Of a stretch of DNA of 64,000 bases, positions 42,405 through 51,788 are shown piece after piece (the first letter of the stretch is position 1; each line of letters starts with the position of its first letter). The notes under the pieces were generated by a model. That model had not been told where the DNA came from. It saw only the letters and a list, made by a program, of their open reading frames with translations, and did no database searches. A program made the position numbers and the translations under genes. Source of the DNA: Chitinophaga eiseniae (GTDB lineage: Bacteria > Bacteroidota > Bacteroidia > Chitinophagales > Chitinophagaceae); NCBI RefSeq assembly GCF_900167135.1, contig NZ_FUWZ01000003.1, positions 1,083,664-1,147,663 of the forward strand, given 5' to 3'.

Positions 42405-43448
42405 ATGGCTAAGAAACGAAAACCTACCAACGTATGGCTTAAACGCAGCCTCGTGATTGCCGGCTGCCTCGCCGCAGGTGCCCTCGTATATTTCTCCTAC
42501 CGGGTGTTCGGCCCCAATACCAAAGCTTTCGGTGATTCCAAATACTTTTATGTCCGCACCGGCAGCACCTATGATGATGTGCTCGACGGACTGGAAGACC
42601 AGGGCATCATCCGCAACCGCAACAGTTTCAACTGGGTGGCCAAAGAGCTGGACTATCCGTCCCGCGTAAAAGCCGGCCGGTACAAAATAGCCCACGGCAT
42701 GAGCAACTTCGATATTGCGAAAATGCTCCGCTCCGGTAAACAAACGCCGGTGGTGCTGGTGATCAATAAGCTGCGCACCAAACAGGACCTGATCAAAAAA
42801 GTCAGTAACAACCTGGAAGCCGATTCCAACGCGCTCCGCGCCCTGCTGTCTGACCAGGTATACCTGCGCCAGTTCAGTCTCGACAGCAATACCGCCATGT
42901 GCGCCATCGTGCCCAATACGTACGAGTTCTACTGGAATACCAATGCAGAAACCGTTTTCAAAAAACTGGAAAAAGAAAGGGAAGAATTCTGGACCAGCGA
43001 ACGCCGGGAGAAAGCCAAAGCGCTGAACCTCACCCCGGTACAGGTAACGGTACTGGCGTCTATCGTGGAAGAAGAAAGCAACAAACTGGACGAAAAACCA
43101 ATTATCTCCAGCGTATACCTGAACCGCTTCCGTAAAGGCATGCGCCTGCAGGCCGACCCTACGGTTAAATTCGCGCTGCAGGACTTTGGCCTGAAGAGAA
43201 TACGGGAAGGACATACCCAGTTCGACTCCCCGTATAACACTTACCGTTATGAGGGCCTCCCGCCGGGCCCCATCTGTACACCGTCTAAAAAAACATTAGA
43301 CGCCGTACTGAACACACCGGAAACAGATTATTTGTACTTTTGCGCGAGGTCTGACTTTTCAGGCTACCATGCTTTTGCAGCCACCTACGCGGAACACCTG
43401 GTGAACGCCAGAAAATATCAGGCTGAACTAAACAAAAGAGGATATTGA
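42405..43448 (+). CDS. mltG: Endolytic murein transglycosylase MltG
   Basis: 347 residues. An N-terminal transmembrane helix (about 15-33) anchors a periplasmic YceG domain; catalytic Glu lies in ASIVEEESNK, with LQADPTVKFAL and PYNTYRYEGLPPGPI downstream, all family signatures. MltG cleaves nascent glycan strands and sets chain length. Start 18 bp after the secG terminator. Length is typical. Confidence 0.95.
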   Translation: MAKKRKPTNVWLKRSLVIAGCLAAGALVYFSYRVFGPNTKAFGDSKYFYVRTGSTYDDVLDGLEDQGIIRNRNSFNWVAKELDYPSRVKAGRYKIAHGMSNFDIAKMLRSGKQTPVVLVINKLRTKQDLIKKVSNNLEADSNALRALLSDQVYLRQFSLDSNTAMCAIVPNTYEFYWNTNAETVFKKLEKEREEFWTSERREKAKALNLTPVQVTVLASIVEEESNKLDEKPIISSVYLNRFRKGMRLQADPTVKFALQDFGLKRIREGHTQFDSPYNTYRYEGLPPGPICTPSKKTLDAVLNTPETDYLYFCARSDFSGYHAFAATYAEHLVNARKYQAELNKRGY

Positions 43449-43477
43449 TACCCAAATAATTAAATAATAACATCGCT

Positions 43478-44458
43478 TTGGTTTTTAAACCCGAAAACAT
43501 CATCTTCCGTTCCCATCCTTACCGTTGGCTGGTTGAGAGGAGCAAAACCCTTATCCTCCCTGGTTTTGAAGGATTACCGCTGTATGATGTACTAAAATAT
43601 TTCGGGCAGGAAACCAAAGCGAGAGGGCTTGGAGACAGGGCCCGGGCCATTTCGTTCAACTTCCTGCTGGCCATTCCGCCCTTTTTTATCTTCCTCTTCA
43701 CCCTCGTTCCCTATGTGCCGGTAAAAAATATAGAGCCTACGCTCTATGACCTCGCACAAGACCTGACACCTAACTACAACACCTATATGATCGTACGGGA
43801 AATGATCCATGATTTCCTGTACACCCATCGCAACGGCCTGTTGTCCGTCGCTTTCCTGATGGGTTTCTTTTACTCCTCCAACGGTGTAATGGGCATCCTG
43901 CGCTCCTTCAGTAAGATAGAAGGCGCCGGCTTCCGTAAACGCAAATGGTGGCAAAACCGCCTGATCGCCTTACAGTTAACCCTGATACTGGTCGTGCTGC
44001 TGCTGGTAACAGTAGCCCTGATCATCCTTCAGGGCGCCACGCTCCGCTGGCTGTTCAATCTCACCGGTGTGCATAACGCACGGCTGCTCAGTCTCATCGA
44101 TGTGGCCCGCTGGGTGTTCATCGTGCTGCTGTTCTACTCCGTTAATTCCGTGTTGTACCGAATCGGGGCCGCCACCACCAAAAAGTGGAAATTCATTACC
44201 GCCGGCGCTACCGTGAGCACCGTTTTCATGATACTGGTCACTATCGGCTTTTCCTGGTTTGTGAATAACTTCGGCAACTATAACAAAATCTACGGCTCTA
44301 TCGGCACCATCCTGATCCTCATGCTGTGGGTGTTCTTCAATTCGTTCATCCTGCTGGTAGGCTTTGAGCTCAATGCCAGCATACGCGCGCTGAGCGATGC
44401 GCGGCAGGAGCATGCGCATGAACAGGAAAAAGCCGCCAACAGCCCGCTGCTCAGCTAG
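43478..44458 (+). CDS. YihY/BrkB family integral membrane protein
   Basis: 326 residues with about six helices and family motifs RARAISFNFLLAIPPFFIF near the first helix and YGSIGTILILMLWVFFNSFILLVGFELNA near the last (key residues Y-G-S/T and W-x4-S). Function is not established; early names as ribonuclease BN are wrong. No ATG precedes the first conserved region, so TTG 43478 is used. It follows mltG by 29 bp. Confidence 0.88.
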   Translation: MVFKPENIIFRSHPYRWLVERSKTLILPGFEGLPLYDVLKYFGQETKARGLGDRARAISFNFLLAIPPFFIFLFTLVPYVPVKNIEPTLYDLAQDLTPNYNTYMIVREMIHDFLYTHRNGLLSVAFLMGFFYSSNGVMGILRSFSKIEGAGFRKRKWWQNRLIALQLTLILVVLLLVTVALIILQGATLRWLFNLTGVHNARLLSLIDVARWVFIVLLFYSVNSVLYRIGAATTKKWKFITAGATVSTVFMILVTIGFSWFVNNFGNYNKIYGSIGTILILMLWVFFNSFILLVGFELNASIRALSDARQEHAHEQEKAANSPLLS

Positions 44459-44722
44459 ACCAACGTCCGAACCAACGCCCGATGGCAGTAGCCGGGCCTT
44501 CCCTCTTTTGCCGACCCCACCATAGCGTACCATAGCCACCATGAACAGCCGGCTGAAAAAACGCCAAGACGCTCTCTTCGTCATTCCTCCTATCGTCTAA
44601 ACATCTCCCGAAAATTTTTATTTTATTTTTTTTTACCATATCTTTCTTAGGAATTCCTGTTACTGTCAGGAAAACAACTGTCGCATTGATTATATTTATA
44701 CTGGACACGAAATCCTCATGAT

Positions 44723-45328
44723 ATGATGAAGTCCGCTCTCTACCTTGCCTGTGCCTTCGCGTTGACATCAGCCTGTCCGGCTGGCGAAACCCCGCTTGAT
44801 CCCGGCGCTCCCCTACCCAAACCAGACATGAAATGGATGGACGTTTCCGGAAAAGAAATTTCCCTGAACGGTGCCAAAGGCAGCAACGGGCTGCTGGTCG
44901 TTTTCGGAGGTAATCAATGTCCCTATATGGTGCGCAACCAGGACCGCCTGCACAGCATCTGTGCGTTAGCGCATAAAAACAATATCGGTGTGGTGATGGT
45001 CAACTCCAATGAGGCCAATCGTGCAGACGGGGATTCCTTTTCGGCCATGAAAGCCTATGCCGTGCAGCATAGTTTTCAGTGTTATTATATTCTCGATAAA
45101 AATGCGGAACTGGCGGACGCCTTTGACGCGAATCATACGCCGGAGTGTTACCTGTTTGACAAAAAGAATCGTCTTGTCTATAAAGGCGCTATCGATGACA
45201 ACCCGGGGAATGCCGCTGCAGTAAAAGCCCGCCATCTGCAAAATGCCATAACAGAACTGGTGGCCGGCAAAGCCGTTACCACCAGTACTTCCAGCACGCT
45301 GGGCTGTAATATTAAAAGGAACCGCTGA
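44723..45328 (+). CDS. Thioredoxin-fold lipoprotein with degenerate CxxC
   Basis: 201 residues. Lipobox LTSAC near residue 18, then a redoxin fold. The active-site region reads FGGNQCPYMVRNQDRL; in related proteins it is CNxCPY, so the first Cys is replaced by Gly63 and only C66 remains. Later features include TPECYLFD and the C-terminal LGCNIKR, a motif seen in this subfamily. A peroxiredoxin-like or non-redox role is possible. Its TGA stop touches the TAA of the convergent M14 peptidase gene. Confidence 0.8.
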   Translation: MMKSALYLACAFALTSACPAGETPLDPGAPLPKPDMKWMDVSGKEISLNGAKGSNGLLVVFGGNQCPYMVRNQDRLHSICALAHKNNIGVVMVNSNEANRADGDSFSAMKAYAVQHSFQCYYILDKNAELADAFDANHTPECYLFDKKNRLVYKGAIDDNPGNAAAVKARHLQNAITELVAGKAVTTSTSSTLGCNIKRNR

Positions 45329-47860
45329 TTACTGTCCAACGAGGAACACAGCGTTACTGAACATCAGTTTACCATTTTCCCAGAAGCTTCTGAACAGTGG
45401 GTTATCGGCGAGGACCACTACAGATCCGTTGCCTATTTCCTTTACACCGAACAGCAGCCCGTCTTTCAGGCGGTTGCGGGTATCAGCGCCCACAAAGCCG
45501 CTGAGGTAATTATCTTTCTTTAACACCCCAACGTTCCAGCCGTTGTTATCAATAAATTCGTACAACCGGCTGTCCTGTTTCAGTGTGTAGTAAGTGCCGG
45601 GATAACCAAAGGCCAGCGGGTGCGTAGTGTCCAGCTGTACTTTAAAGATGGCGCCCGGGATGAACTGCCGCACGCTTTCCCGTTCCCGGTTGGCATAAGG
45701 TTTCAGCGCATTGTAGGGAGACTCGTCTGTCAGTTTATCTTTGTCGGTCGCTGTTTCTTCTTTTTCTTTTTTCTCCATGATGCCCCAATTGGCCCCTGCG
45801 ATCTGTGCTGCGGCGCTTTCCAGCGCAATCAGTTTACCGCCCTTGCTCACCCACTCTTTCAGGCGGTCGGTCGCCGCTTTCTCTGTAAAAACTTTATAGT
45901 CACCGTCCGGCAGGATCAGCACATCTGTCTGGTCCCAATTCACGCCACCCATATTTCGTTCATTCACCACCGTTATCGGGTAGCCCAGCTGCTGTTCAAA
46001 GAAATGCCATACTTCGCCCACGCCGAGGGAAGAAACACCGTCGCCCATCAGCAGTACCACTTTCGGCGCTTTGATATAGCGTATTTTATCAGAGCCGAAA
46101 TCGGTGCCTTTCTCCACAAAACCGGTCGTTACTGCGTCCAGTGTAATCTTGTATTTGTCTGCCTGCGATGTCACATAGCTATCGAAGGAAGCGCCGTTGC
46201 TGTTATTACCGGTACGGGTGATCACCAGCGTGCCTGCAGGAAATGTTTTACCTGCTGACGTGAAGGCCGCTTCCGTAAAACGTACTTTCATGCCGCGTTT
46301 GAGCAGTGCAGCAAGGAACTTCACGTCCCGGAGGCTGTTCCATTGCGCCAGGTAAGCGTAAGGATGCTGTGCAGCCAGGGCGGTATTGGCCGGTGCCGCC
46401 GGTGTATCTGCGAACGGCGTCAGCGGCTGTTTCACGGCATAGGAAGTAAGACCGTATACATAAGGCAACGCCCATGCGGTTATATCGTACGTCACCGAAT
46501 CGGTGAGGCGGGAAGTAGGTTCAAACAGCACGCGCAACATGTTGGAGCGGGGCTGGTAAGCGTTGATCACCAGGTCTTCTTTGGTGACGGAGAAAGCTTC
46601 CGTTTTGCCTGTAAAGTAGTTAAACCCGCTGGCGTTGCCGGCGTTGGCGCCGTAGCCGAAAGCGATGTTGTTTTTGCGCAACAGTTCAGCCAGCGCATTT
46701 AGTTTTTCGGGATTACCGCCGGATTTGATCACGTAGGATTTAAATCCGCCCTGCGGATCTTTCTTCGCTGTTTCAAAATACTGCACATACTCTTTCAGGA
46801 TGCGGTCCGCCTGTTGGGAGGCCACTTCTATGGTGGACAAGCCGGTAGTAAAGTGGTGTGCGATACGGTCTGTCAGGGTGAGGGTATCACCGTCCCTTTT
46901 CAGCACCGCTACGCCGGCGCGGCCACTGCCGCCCTGTTCGTAGGTCATACCGATAGCACCGTTATACATGGGGTACGTGTCGCCATAGCTGGGATAGAAC
47001 AGGTCGAAACGTTCCCTGGTGAAATAGAGCCATCCCTCCTGGTCGAAATATTTAGCGTTGTTTTTACCGATCATCACCTGGACTTCCCGTTGCCAGGGGG
47101 TGATGGCGTCGTGGAAAGGTTCCGCTGCCGGCGCAAAATAATAGGGCGCCTCGATTTCCTGTTCGTGGAAATCCACATGCAGCTGCGGCATCCATTGGTT
47201 ATAGCGGGTTACCCGCTGTTGTGATTCCTTTTGTGTTTGCCATGCCCAGTCACGGTTCAGATCGAAGTAATAGTGGTTGGGCCTTCCGCCGGGCCATGGT
47301 TCGTTGTGTTCACGGGAGTAGCGGTGCACGTCCGGTTGCAGGCTGCGTACGGAATTATAGAAATTGACATAACGTTCACGCCCGTCGGGGTTGAGGCAGG
47401 GGTCTATCACGACAACGGTGTTCCGCAGCCACTGCTGCGTTTGTGCATTACCGTTATTTACCAGTTCATAGAGTGTTTTCATGGCAGCTTCAGTAGAAAC
47501 GGCCTCGTTGCCATGTACGTTATAGCTAAGCCATACGATCACGGGCTGATCGCCGGACTGGCCGCCTTTGGCCATGGACATGCCGAGGCTTCGCTGCCGG
47601 ATGTCGTCCAGCCTGCTGAAATTGGCAGGAGAAGCAATCGTCGCGGTAATGAGCGGGCGACCTTCATAGGTGGTGCCATACTGCTCCACTTTCACATTTT
47701 TGGCGGTAGCAGCCACCTGTCTGAAATAGTCAAGTACGCGGTAGTGCGGGGTGAACTGGCTTCCCAGCGGGTAGCCCAAAAACTGGTCAGGAGTAGGGAT
47801 CTGGGCCATGGCGGTCGTAAAGCCAAGCAGTAGTAGTGCCAGAAGTAAGTGTTGGCGCAT
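45329..47860 (-). CDS. Secreted M14-family zinc carboxypeptidase
   Basis: 843 residues with a signal peptide (1-20, ending TAMAQ). The M14 domain has zinc ligands H116 and E119 in NVHGNEA, a third His in HVDFHEQE (about H232), substrate-binding NPDGRERYVN, and general base Glu308 in MTYEQGG. The C-terminal half (from about 560) includes a class I glutamine-amidotransferase-like domain (LLMGDGVSSLGVGEVW) that is common in this Bacteroidota subfamily. It should degrade peptides in the periplasm or outside. ATG 47860 is chosen because it begins the signal peptide. Divergent from ggt. Confidence 0.9.
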   Translation of the reverse strand: MRQHLLLALLLLGFTTAMAQIPTPDQFLGYPLGSQFTPHYRVLDYFRQVAATAKNVKVEQYGTTYEGRPLITATIASPANFSRLDDIRQRSLGMSMAKGGQSGDQPVIVWLSYNVHGNEAVSTEAAMKTLYELVNNGNAQTQQWLRNTVVVIDPCLNPDGRERYVNFYNSVRSLQPDVHRYSREHNEPWPGGRPNHYYFDLNRDWAWQTQKESQQRVTRYNQWMPQLHVDFHEQEIEAPYYFAPAAEPFHDAITPWQREVQVMIGKNNAKYFDQEGWLYFTRERFDLFYPSYGDTYPMYNGAIGMTYEQGGSGRAGVAVLKRDGDTLTLTDRIAHHFTTGLSTIEVASQQADRILKEYVQYFETAKKDPQGGFKSYVIKSGGNPEKLNALAELLRKNNIAFGYGANAGNASGFNYFTGKTEAFSVTKEDLVINAYQPRSNMLRVLFEPTSRLTDSVTYDITAWALPYVYGLTSYAVKQPLTPFADTPAAPANTALAAQHPYAYLAQWNSLRDVKFLAALLKRGMKVRFTEAAFTSAGKTFPAGTLVITRTGNNSNGASFDSYVTSQADKYKITLDAVTTGFVEKGTDFGSDKIRYIKAPKVVLLMGDGVSSLGVGEVWHFFEQQLGYPITVVNERNMGGVNWDQTDVLILPDGDYKVFTEKAATDRLKEWVSKGGKLIALESAAAQIAGANWGIMEKKEKEETATDKDKLTDESPYNALKPYANRERESVRQFIPGAIFKVQLDTTHPLAFGYPGTYYTLKQDSRLYEFIDNNGWNVGVLKKDNYLSGFVGADTRNRLKDGLLFGVKEIGNGSVVVLADNPLFRSFWENGKLMFSNAVFLVGQ

Positions 47861-47927
47861 AGCAACAAATAGTTTGATACCGTAAGATAGGGATTGTTTT
47901 GTTAATTTACACGCAAACAGAAGTATC

Positions 47928-49634
47928 ATGCGTCTCCTGATCATATGGGGCCTGGCGGCCGGCAGCATCTGTACTGCCAGCGCCCAGACACTACCACAAC
48001 AGCAATGGCCTTACGACTACCAGATTGAAAAGAACATCACCGTATCCCACAGCGCGGTGGTTTCGGCCCATCCGCTGGCCAGCATTGTCGGAAGGCTCAT
48101 ATTACAGGATGGCGGCAACGCCGTGGACGCAGCCATCGCCACACAGCTGGCGCTGGCCGTAGTATATCCCGGCGCCGGCAACCTGGGCGGCGGCGGTTTT
48201 ATGGTAGCCCGGCTGGCCAACGGTCAACAGGTAGCACTGGACTACCGGGAGGCTGCGCCGGCCAAAGCCCGTCGTGATATGTACCTCGACAGCGCCGGCA
48301 ATCCCATCACCACGCTGAGCCTCGACGGCCATCTGGCAGCCGGTATCCCCGGCACCGTAGCGGGCCTGTTCGCCTCCATGAAATATGCGAAACTGCCCTT
48401 CTCCCGGCTGATTGACCCCGCTATCCTGCTGGCTGAAAAAGGATTCGTGATCACCGCCTCCGAAGCGTCCAACCTCAACGCTTACAAGGCCGACTTCCAG
48501 CGGCTCAACACTGCGCCTACCGCTTTCGTAAAAGACCAGCCCTGGAAAGCAGGCGACACGCTGATACAGAAAGACCTCGCCCATACCCTCAGGCTTATAC
48601 GAAAAAAAGGAGCCGCCGGCTTCTACCAGGGGGAAACAGCGGCCAACATTGTGGCGGAGATGCAGCGCGGCAAAGGTATCATGACCCTCGCCGACCTGAA
48701 AAACTACAAAGTACGCGAAAGAAAAGCCTTGTCTTTTAACTATAAAGGCTATACGATCCTGACCATGCCGCTGCCCTCCAGCGGCGGCATCTGCCTGCAG
48801 CAGATGATGGGCATGATGGAAAATTACCCGGTGTCGGAATGGGGCTTCCATTCTCCCAAAGCTGTACAGCTGATGGTAGAAGTAGAGCGGAGAGCCTACG
48901 CTGACCGGGCACAGTTCCTCGGCGATCCCGATTTTGTGAAAGTACCGGTGGCCCGGCTCACCAGTAAAAAATACCTCACCGACCGCATGGCAGATTTTGT
49001 GCCCGGTAAAGCCGGTAGCAGCGAAATCACCAAAGCAGGCACTTTCCCTGAAAGTGAAGAAACCACGCACCTGAGCATCATCGACGATAAAGGCAACGCA
49101 GTAGCCGTGACCACCACGCTCAATGGCCATTACGGCAGCCGCACCGTGGTGGGCAAAGCCGGTTTCCTGCTCAACAATGAGATGGACGACTTCAGCGTAA
49201 AACCCGGCGTACCCAATATGTACGGCCTCGTAGGCACCGAAGCCAATGCCATCGCCCCTGGCAAACGCATGCTCAGCTCCATGACACCGACCATCGTACT
49301 GCAGGGAAAACAGCCGCTTTACAGTCTTGGTACGCCCGGTGGCGCTACCATCATCACGTCCGTTTTCCAGATGCTGATGAACACGCTGGAATTTGGCCTT
49401 TCCCCGGCCGACGCCATCAACAAACCCAAATTCCACCACCAGTGGCTGCCCGATGAAATCGCCGTGGAAAAAGATTTCCCGGAAACGGTGATCACCGCGC
49501 TGCAACAGATGGGATATAAAGTGATCAAACGCGGCCCCATCGGCCGCTCCGAAATTATTAAACGGACACCCGGCACTTTCGTTCTCGACGCCGCAGGCGA
49601 TAAACGCGGCGACGACAGCGCATCGGGTTACTGA
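47928..49634 (+). CDS. ggt: Gamma-glutamyltransferase
   Basis: 568 residues with signal peptide (1-20, CTASAQ). An N-terminal nucleophile hydrolase: the precursor should self-cleave before Thr379 in EETTHLSIIDDKGNAVAVT. Other signature parts are AVDAAIATQLALAVVYP, GNLGGGGFMV and PLPSSGGICL. It hydrolyses or transfers the gamma-glutamyl group of glutathione and related peptides in the periplasm. Divergent from an M14 peptidase, 67 bp apart. Confidence 0.96.
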   Translation: MRLLIIWGLAAGSICTASAQTLPQQQWPYDYQIEKNITVSHSAVVSAHPLASIVGRLILQDGGNAVDAAIATQLALAVVYPGAGNLGGGGFMVARLANGQQVALDYREAAPAKARRDMYLDSAGNPITTLSLDGHLAAGIPGTVAGLFASMKYAKLPFSRLIDPAILLAEKGFVITASEASNLNAYKADFQRLNTAPTAFVKDQPWKAGDTLIQKDLAHTLRLIRKKGAAGFYQGETAANIVAEMQRGKGIMTLADLKNYKVRERKALSFNYKGYTILTMPLPSSGGICLQQMMGMMENYPVSEWGFHSPKAVQLMVEVERRAYADRAQFLGDPDFVKVPVARLTSKKYLTDRMADFVPGKAGSSEITKAGTFPESEETTHLSIIDDKGNAVAVTTTLNGHYGSRTVVGKAGFLLNNEMDDFSVKPGVPNMYGLVGTEANAIAPGKRMLSSMTPTIVLQGKQPLYSLGTPGGATIITSVFQMLMNTLEFGLSPADAINKPKFHHQWLPDEIAVEKDFPETVITALQQMGYKVIKRGPIGRSEIIKRTPGTFVLDAAGDKRGDDSASGY

Positions 49635-49757
49635 TTTACGGATTATTTGATGGAGGGATTCAGGGATTTTTTCGGGTATGAAAAACCGGCGCCCACACAC
49701 CCCATCCCCCAAATCAAAAAATCAAAAAATCGAAAAATCGAAAATTAAAAAATTAAA
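49635..49757. repeat. AT-rich repeat region after ggt with ATCAAAAA octamers
   Basis: The left part (GATTTACGGATTATTTGATG) and the complement of the right part (49704-49731) form imperfect inverted arms. From 49713 the right part is a run of octamers (ATCAAAAA x2, ATCGAAAA x2, TTAAAA). Same word type as the repeat after lptE. Confidence 0.7.
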
Positions 49758-49759
49758 AT

Positions 49760-50281
49760 ATGCAACGCTATCTCGACAGTGCCCTGCAAAGATTCCATTC
49801 CTATCACGATATGGGCACCAAAACCATCGAACGGCTGGACACAGCGCAACTGCACTGGCAGCCACAGGGAGCACCCAACAGCATCGCTATGATCGTTAAA
49901 CATCTTCATGGCAATATGCTGTCCCGCTGGACCGATTTCCTCACGACCGACGGAGAGAAGCCCAACCGGCACCGGGATGAAGAATTTGAAGAAGACCAGG
50001 CCTCCAAAGAAACCATTCTGCAACGCTGGCACGAAGGGTGGGACTGCCTGCTGAAAGCGATCGGCAGCCTCACGCCGGACGACCTGGAGAAAACCGTGTA
50101 TATCCGCGCAGAAGCTCATTCCGCACTCGATGCCATCAACCGGCAAATGACCCATGTGCCCTACCACGTAGGACAGATGGTATATATCGGTAAAATGATC
50201 CTTGGCGACCACTGGCAGAGCCTTTCTATTCCCAAAGGCCAGTCAGCAGCTTTCAACAGGGAAAAATTCGGGAACAAATAA
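49760..50281 (+). CDS. DinB/DUF1572 family protein
   Basis: 173 residues, four-helix bundle of the DinB type. Metal-ligand histidines are seen in MIVKHLHGNMLSRW (near 48-52) and in QMTHVPYHVGQMVYIG (near 133-140), the usual pattern of DUF1572. Members may be thiol-dependent metalloenzymes; substrate unknown. It leads a tight group of four genes (gaps 3, 6, and an overlap or short gap). Confidence 0.85.
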   Translation: MQRYLDSALQRFHSYHDMGTKTIERLDTAQLHWQPQGAPNSIAMIVKHLHGNMLSRWTDFLTTDGEKPNRHRDEEFEEDQASKETILQRWHEGWDCLLKAIGSLTPDDLEKTVYIRAEAHSALDAINRQMTHVPYHVGQMVYIGKMILGDHWQSLSIPKGQSAAFNREKFGNK

Positions 50282-50284
50282 GTT

Positions 50285-50707
50285 ATGAAACTACGTACTC
50301 TCTTTACCGTTATCCTGCCCGCAGCCGCTTTGCTGGCCTGCAATACCGGCAAAACGGACAAACTGCTGAAACACAAGAAATGGCGTGTATACGATGTGAA
50401 AGTGCCCAAAGGTGATCCATACAACAATACCCAGATCATCCAGGCCAAAGACCTGAAAGACGGCTACTACAGCGATGTATACTACCAGTTCCTGGACAAC
50501 GACGTGTTTGTGGCCACCATTGCCGGCAAACCCGATTCGGGCAAATATTTTCTGCTCAGCAACGGCAAGGTGATCTCCGTCACCGCTTCCAACGGTTCCC
50601 GTACAACCGAAAACCTGGTCACCGTGGAACTGCTGGACGAGGACCACTTTGATATGAAAGTGACCTCCGGCGACTACCATTTTATTCTGCGTACCCGAAA
50701 AGAATAG
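50285..50707 (+). CDS. Small lipoprotein of unknown function
   Basis: 140 residues with lipobox AALLAC (Cys 19). The mature part is a small beta-rich domain (KWRVYDVKVPKGDPYNN, YYQFLDNDVFVATI, HFDMKVTSGDYHFILR) of the lipocalin-like type often found in Bacteroidota, but no family is certain. It starts 3 bp after the DinB gene. Confidence 0.75.
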   Translation: MKLRTLFTVILPAAALLACNTGKTDKLLKHKKWRVYDVKVPKGDPYNNTQIIQAKDLKDGYYSDVYYQFLDNDVFVATIAGKPDSGKYFLLSNGKVISVTASNGSRTTENLVTVELLDEDHFDMKVTSGDYHFILRTRKE

Positions 50708-50713
50708 CCACCT

Positions 50714-51769
50714 ATGCTTCTACACACCGATATTACCCCGGGAAGGACCGTTACTGTCGACAATCGCAGCTGCCTGTTCTTCTCGGGCTTTTCCTATCTC
50801 GGTTTACACCAGCTGCCCGCTTTTAAAGCCACCTTTACAGAGGGCATCCACCGTTACGGCACCCTCTTTCCTTCTTCCCGGGCCGGTAATGTGAGGTTGC
50901 CCCTCTTTGAAGAGATGGAGCATGCCTTGTGTGCCCACCTGGAGCAACAGGCGGCCGTAGTGCTCTCTTCCGGCTATATGGCAGCGCAGGCAGCTGTGCA
51001 TTATGCTGCCACCCGCGGCCAGCTCTGTTATGCCCCTGGCGCCCATCCGGCTTTATGGCTGGGCAACCCGCAGCTGCCGGCAGGCAGCAGGGCGCAATGG
51101 GAACAGGATACCGTGGCAAGAGTGAACAGCCAGGCGGACCACCATTATGTGATCGTGACAGACACCCTGAATCCTATTACCGGGGAGGTATACGCTTTTG
51201 ACTGGCTCCGCCTGCTGCAGCGCAAAGTGCTGGTGCTGGCAGACGATTCACATGGTATCGGCGTGCTTGGCCCGCGCGGCCAGGGCAGCATTCACCTGTT
51301 GCCCGGCACCGACCAGGTACGTTATCTCCTTACCGCGTCGCTGGCCAAGGCCTACAGCATAGAAGGCGGTATGGTGGCAGGTCATGCAGCAGATATTGCC
51401 GCACTGAAAAAGAACGGGTTCTTTACCGGCAGCACGCCCATGATGCCCGCCGGCGCCTACGCCTGGCTGCAGTCTGACGACCTCGTCCGGCAGCAACGCA
51501 TGTCACTGCAGCAGAACGTAGCTTACTTCCTGCACCTGTCGGCCCATTCCGCCATCCACAACCCTCATGCGTTACCGGTGTTTATACTGCCGCAGCCAGC
51601 CGAAAAACAACCGTTGCTAAACTATCTTGCCGAACGGGATGTTATTATTTCCAGTTTCCCTTACCCGTTTCCCCACAGCCAACCGGTAAACAGGGCCATC
51701 ATATCTGCACTGCATACCCAGCAGGATGTACTGACCCTTTACCAGTTCCTGAAAGAATATGGTTATTAA
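50714..51769 (+). CDS. BioF/KBL-like alpha-oxoamine synthase family aminotransferase
   Basis: 351 residues, PLP-dependent fold type I. PLP-lysine K212 in TASLAKAYSIEGG; the cofactor-binding ADDSHGIGVLG is the signature of 8-amino-7-oxononanoate synthase and 2-amino-3-ketobutyrate ligase relatives. It is about 30 residues shorter than BioF. It could supply KAPA for BioA (near 2 kb in this window), but there is no biotin context here and members of this shorter group often have unknown substrates. Confidence 0.8.
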   Translation: MLLHTDITPGRTVTVDNRSCLFFSGFSYLGLHQLPAFKATFTEGIHRYGTLFPSSRAGNVRLPLFEEMEHALCAHLEQQAAVVLSSGYMAAQAAVHYAATRGQLCYAPGAHPALWLGNPQLPAGSRAQWEQDTVARVNSQADHHYVIVTDTLNPITGEVYAFDWLRLLQRKVLVLADDSHGIGVLGPRGQGSIHLLPGTDQVRYLLTASLAKAYSIEGGMVAGHAADIAALKKNGFFTGSTPMMPAGAYAWLQSDDLVRQQRMSLQQNVAYFLHLSAHSAIHNPHALPVFILPQPAEKQPLLNYLAERDVIISSFPYPFPHSQPVNRAIISALHTQQDVLTLYQFLKEYGY

Positions 51770-51788
51770 CAATAAAAACTACCAGCTG

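Noticed and set aside
50714..51769. Naming the BioF-like gene bioF
   Set aside because: Short for BioF, no biotin neighbours, and the family includes several other alpha-oxoamine synthases.
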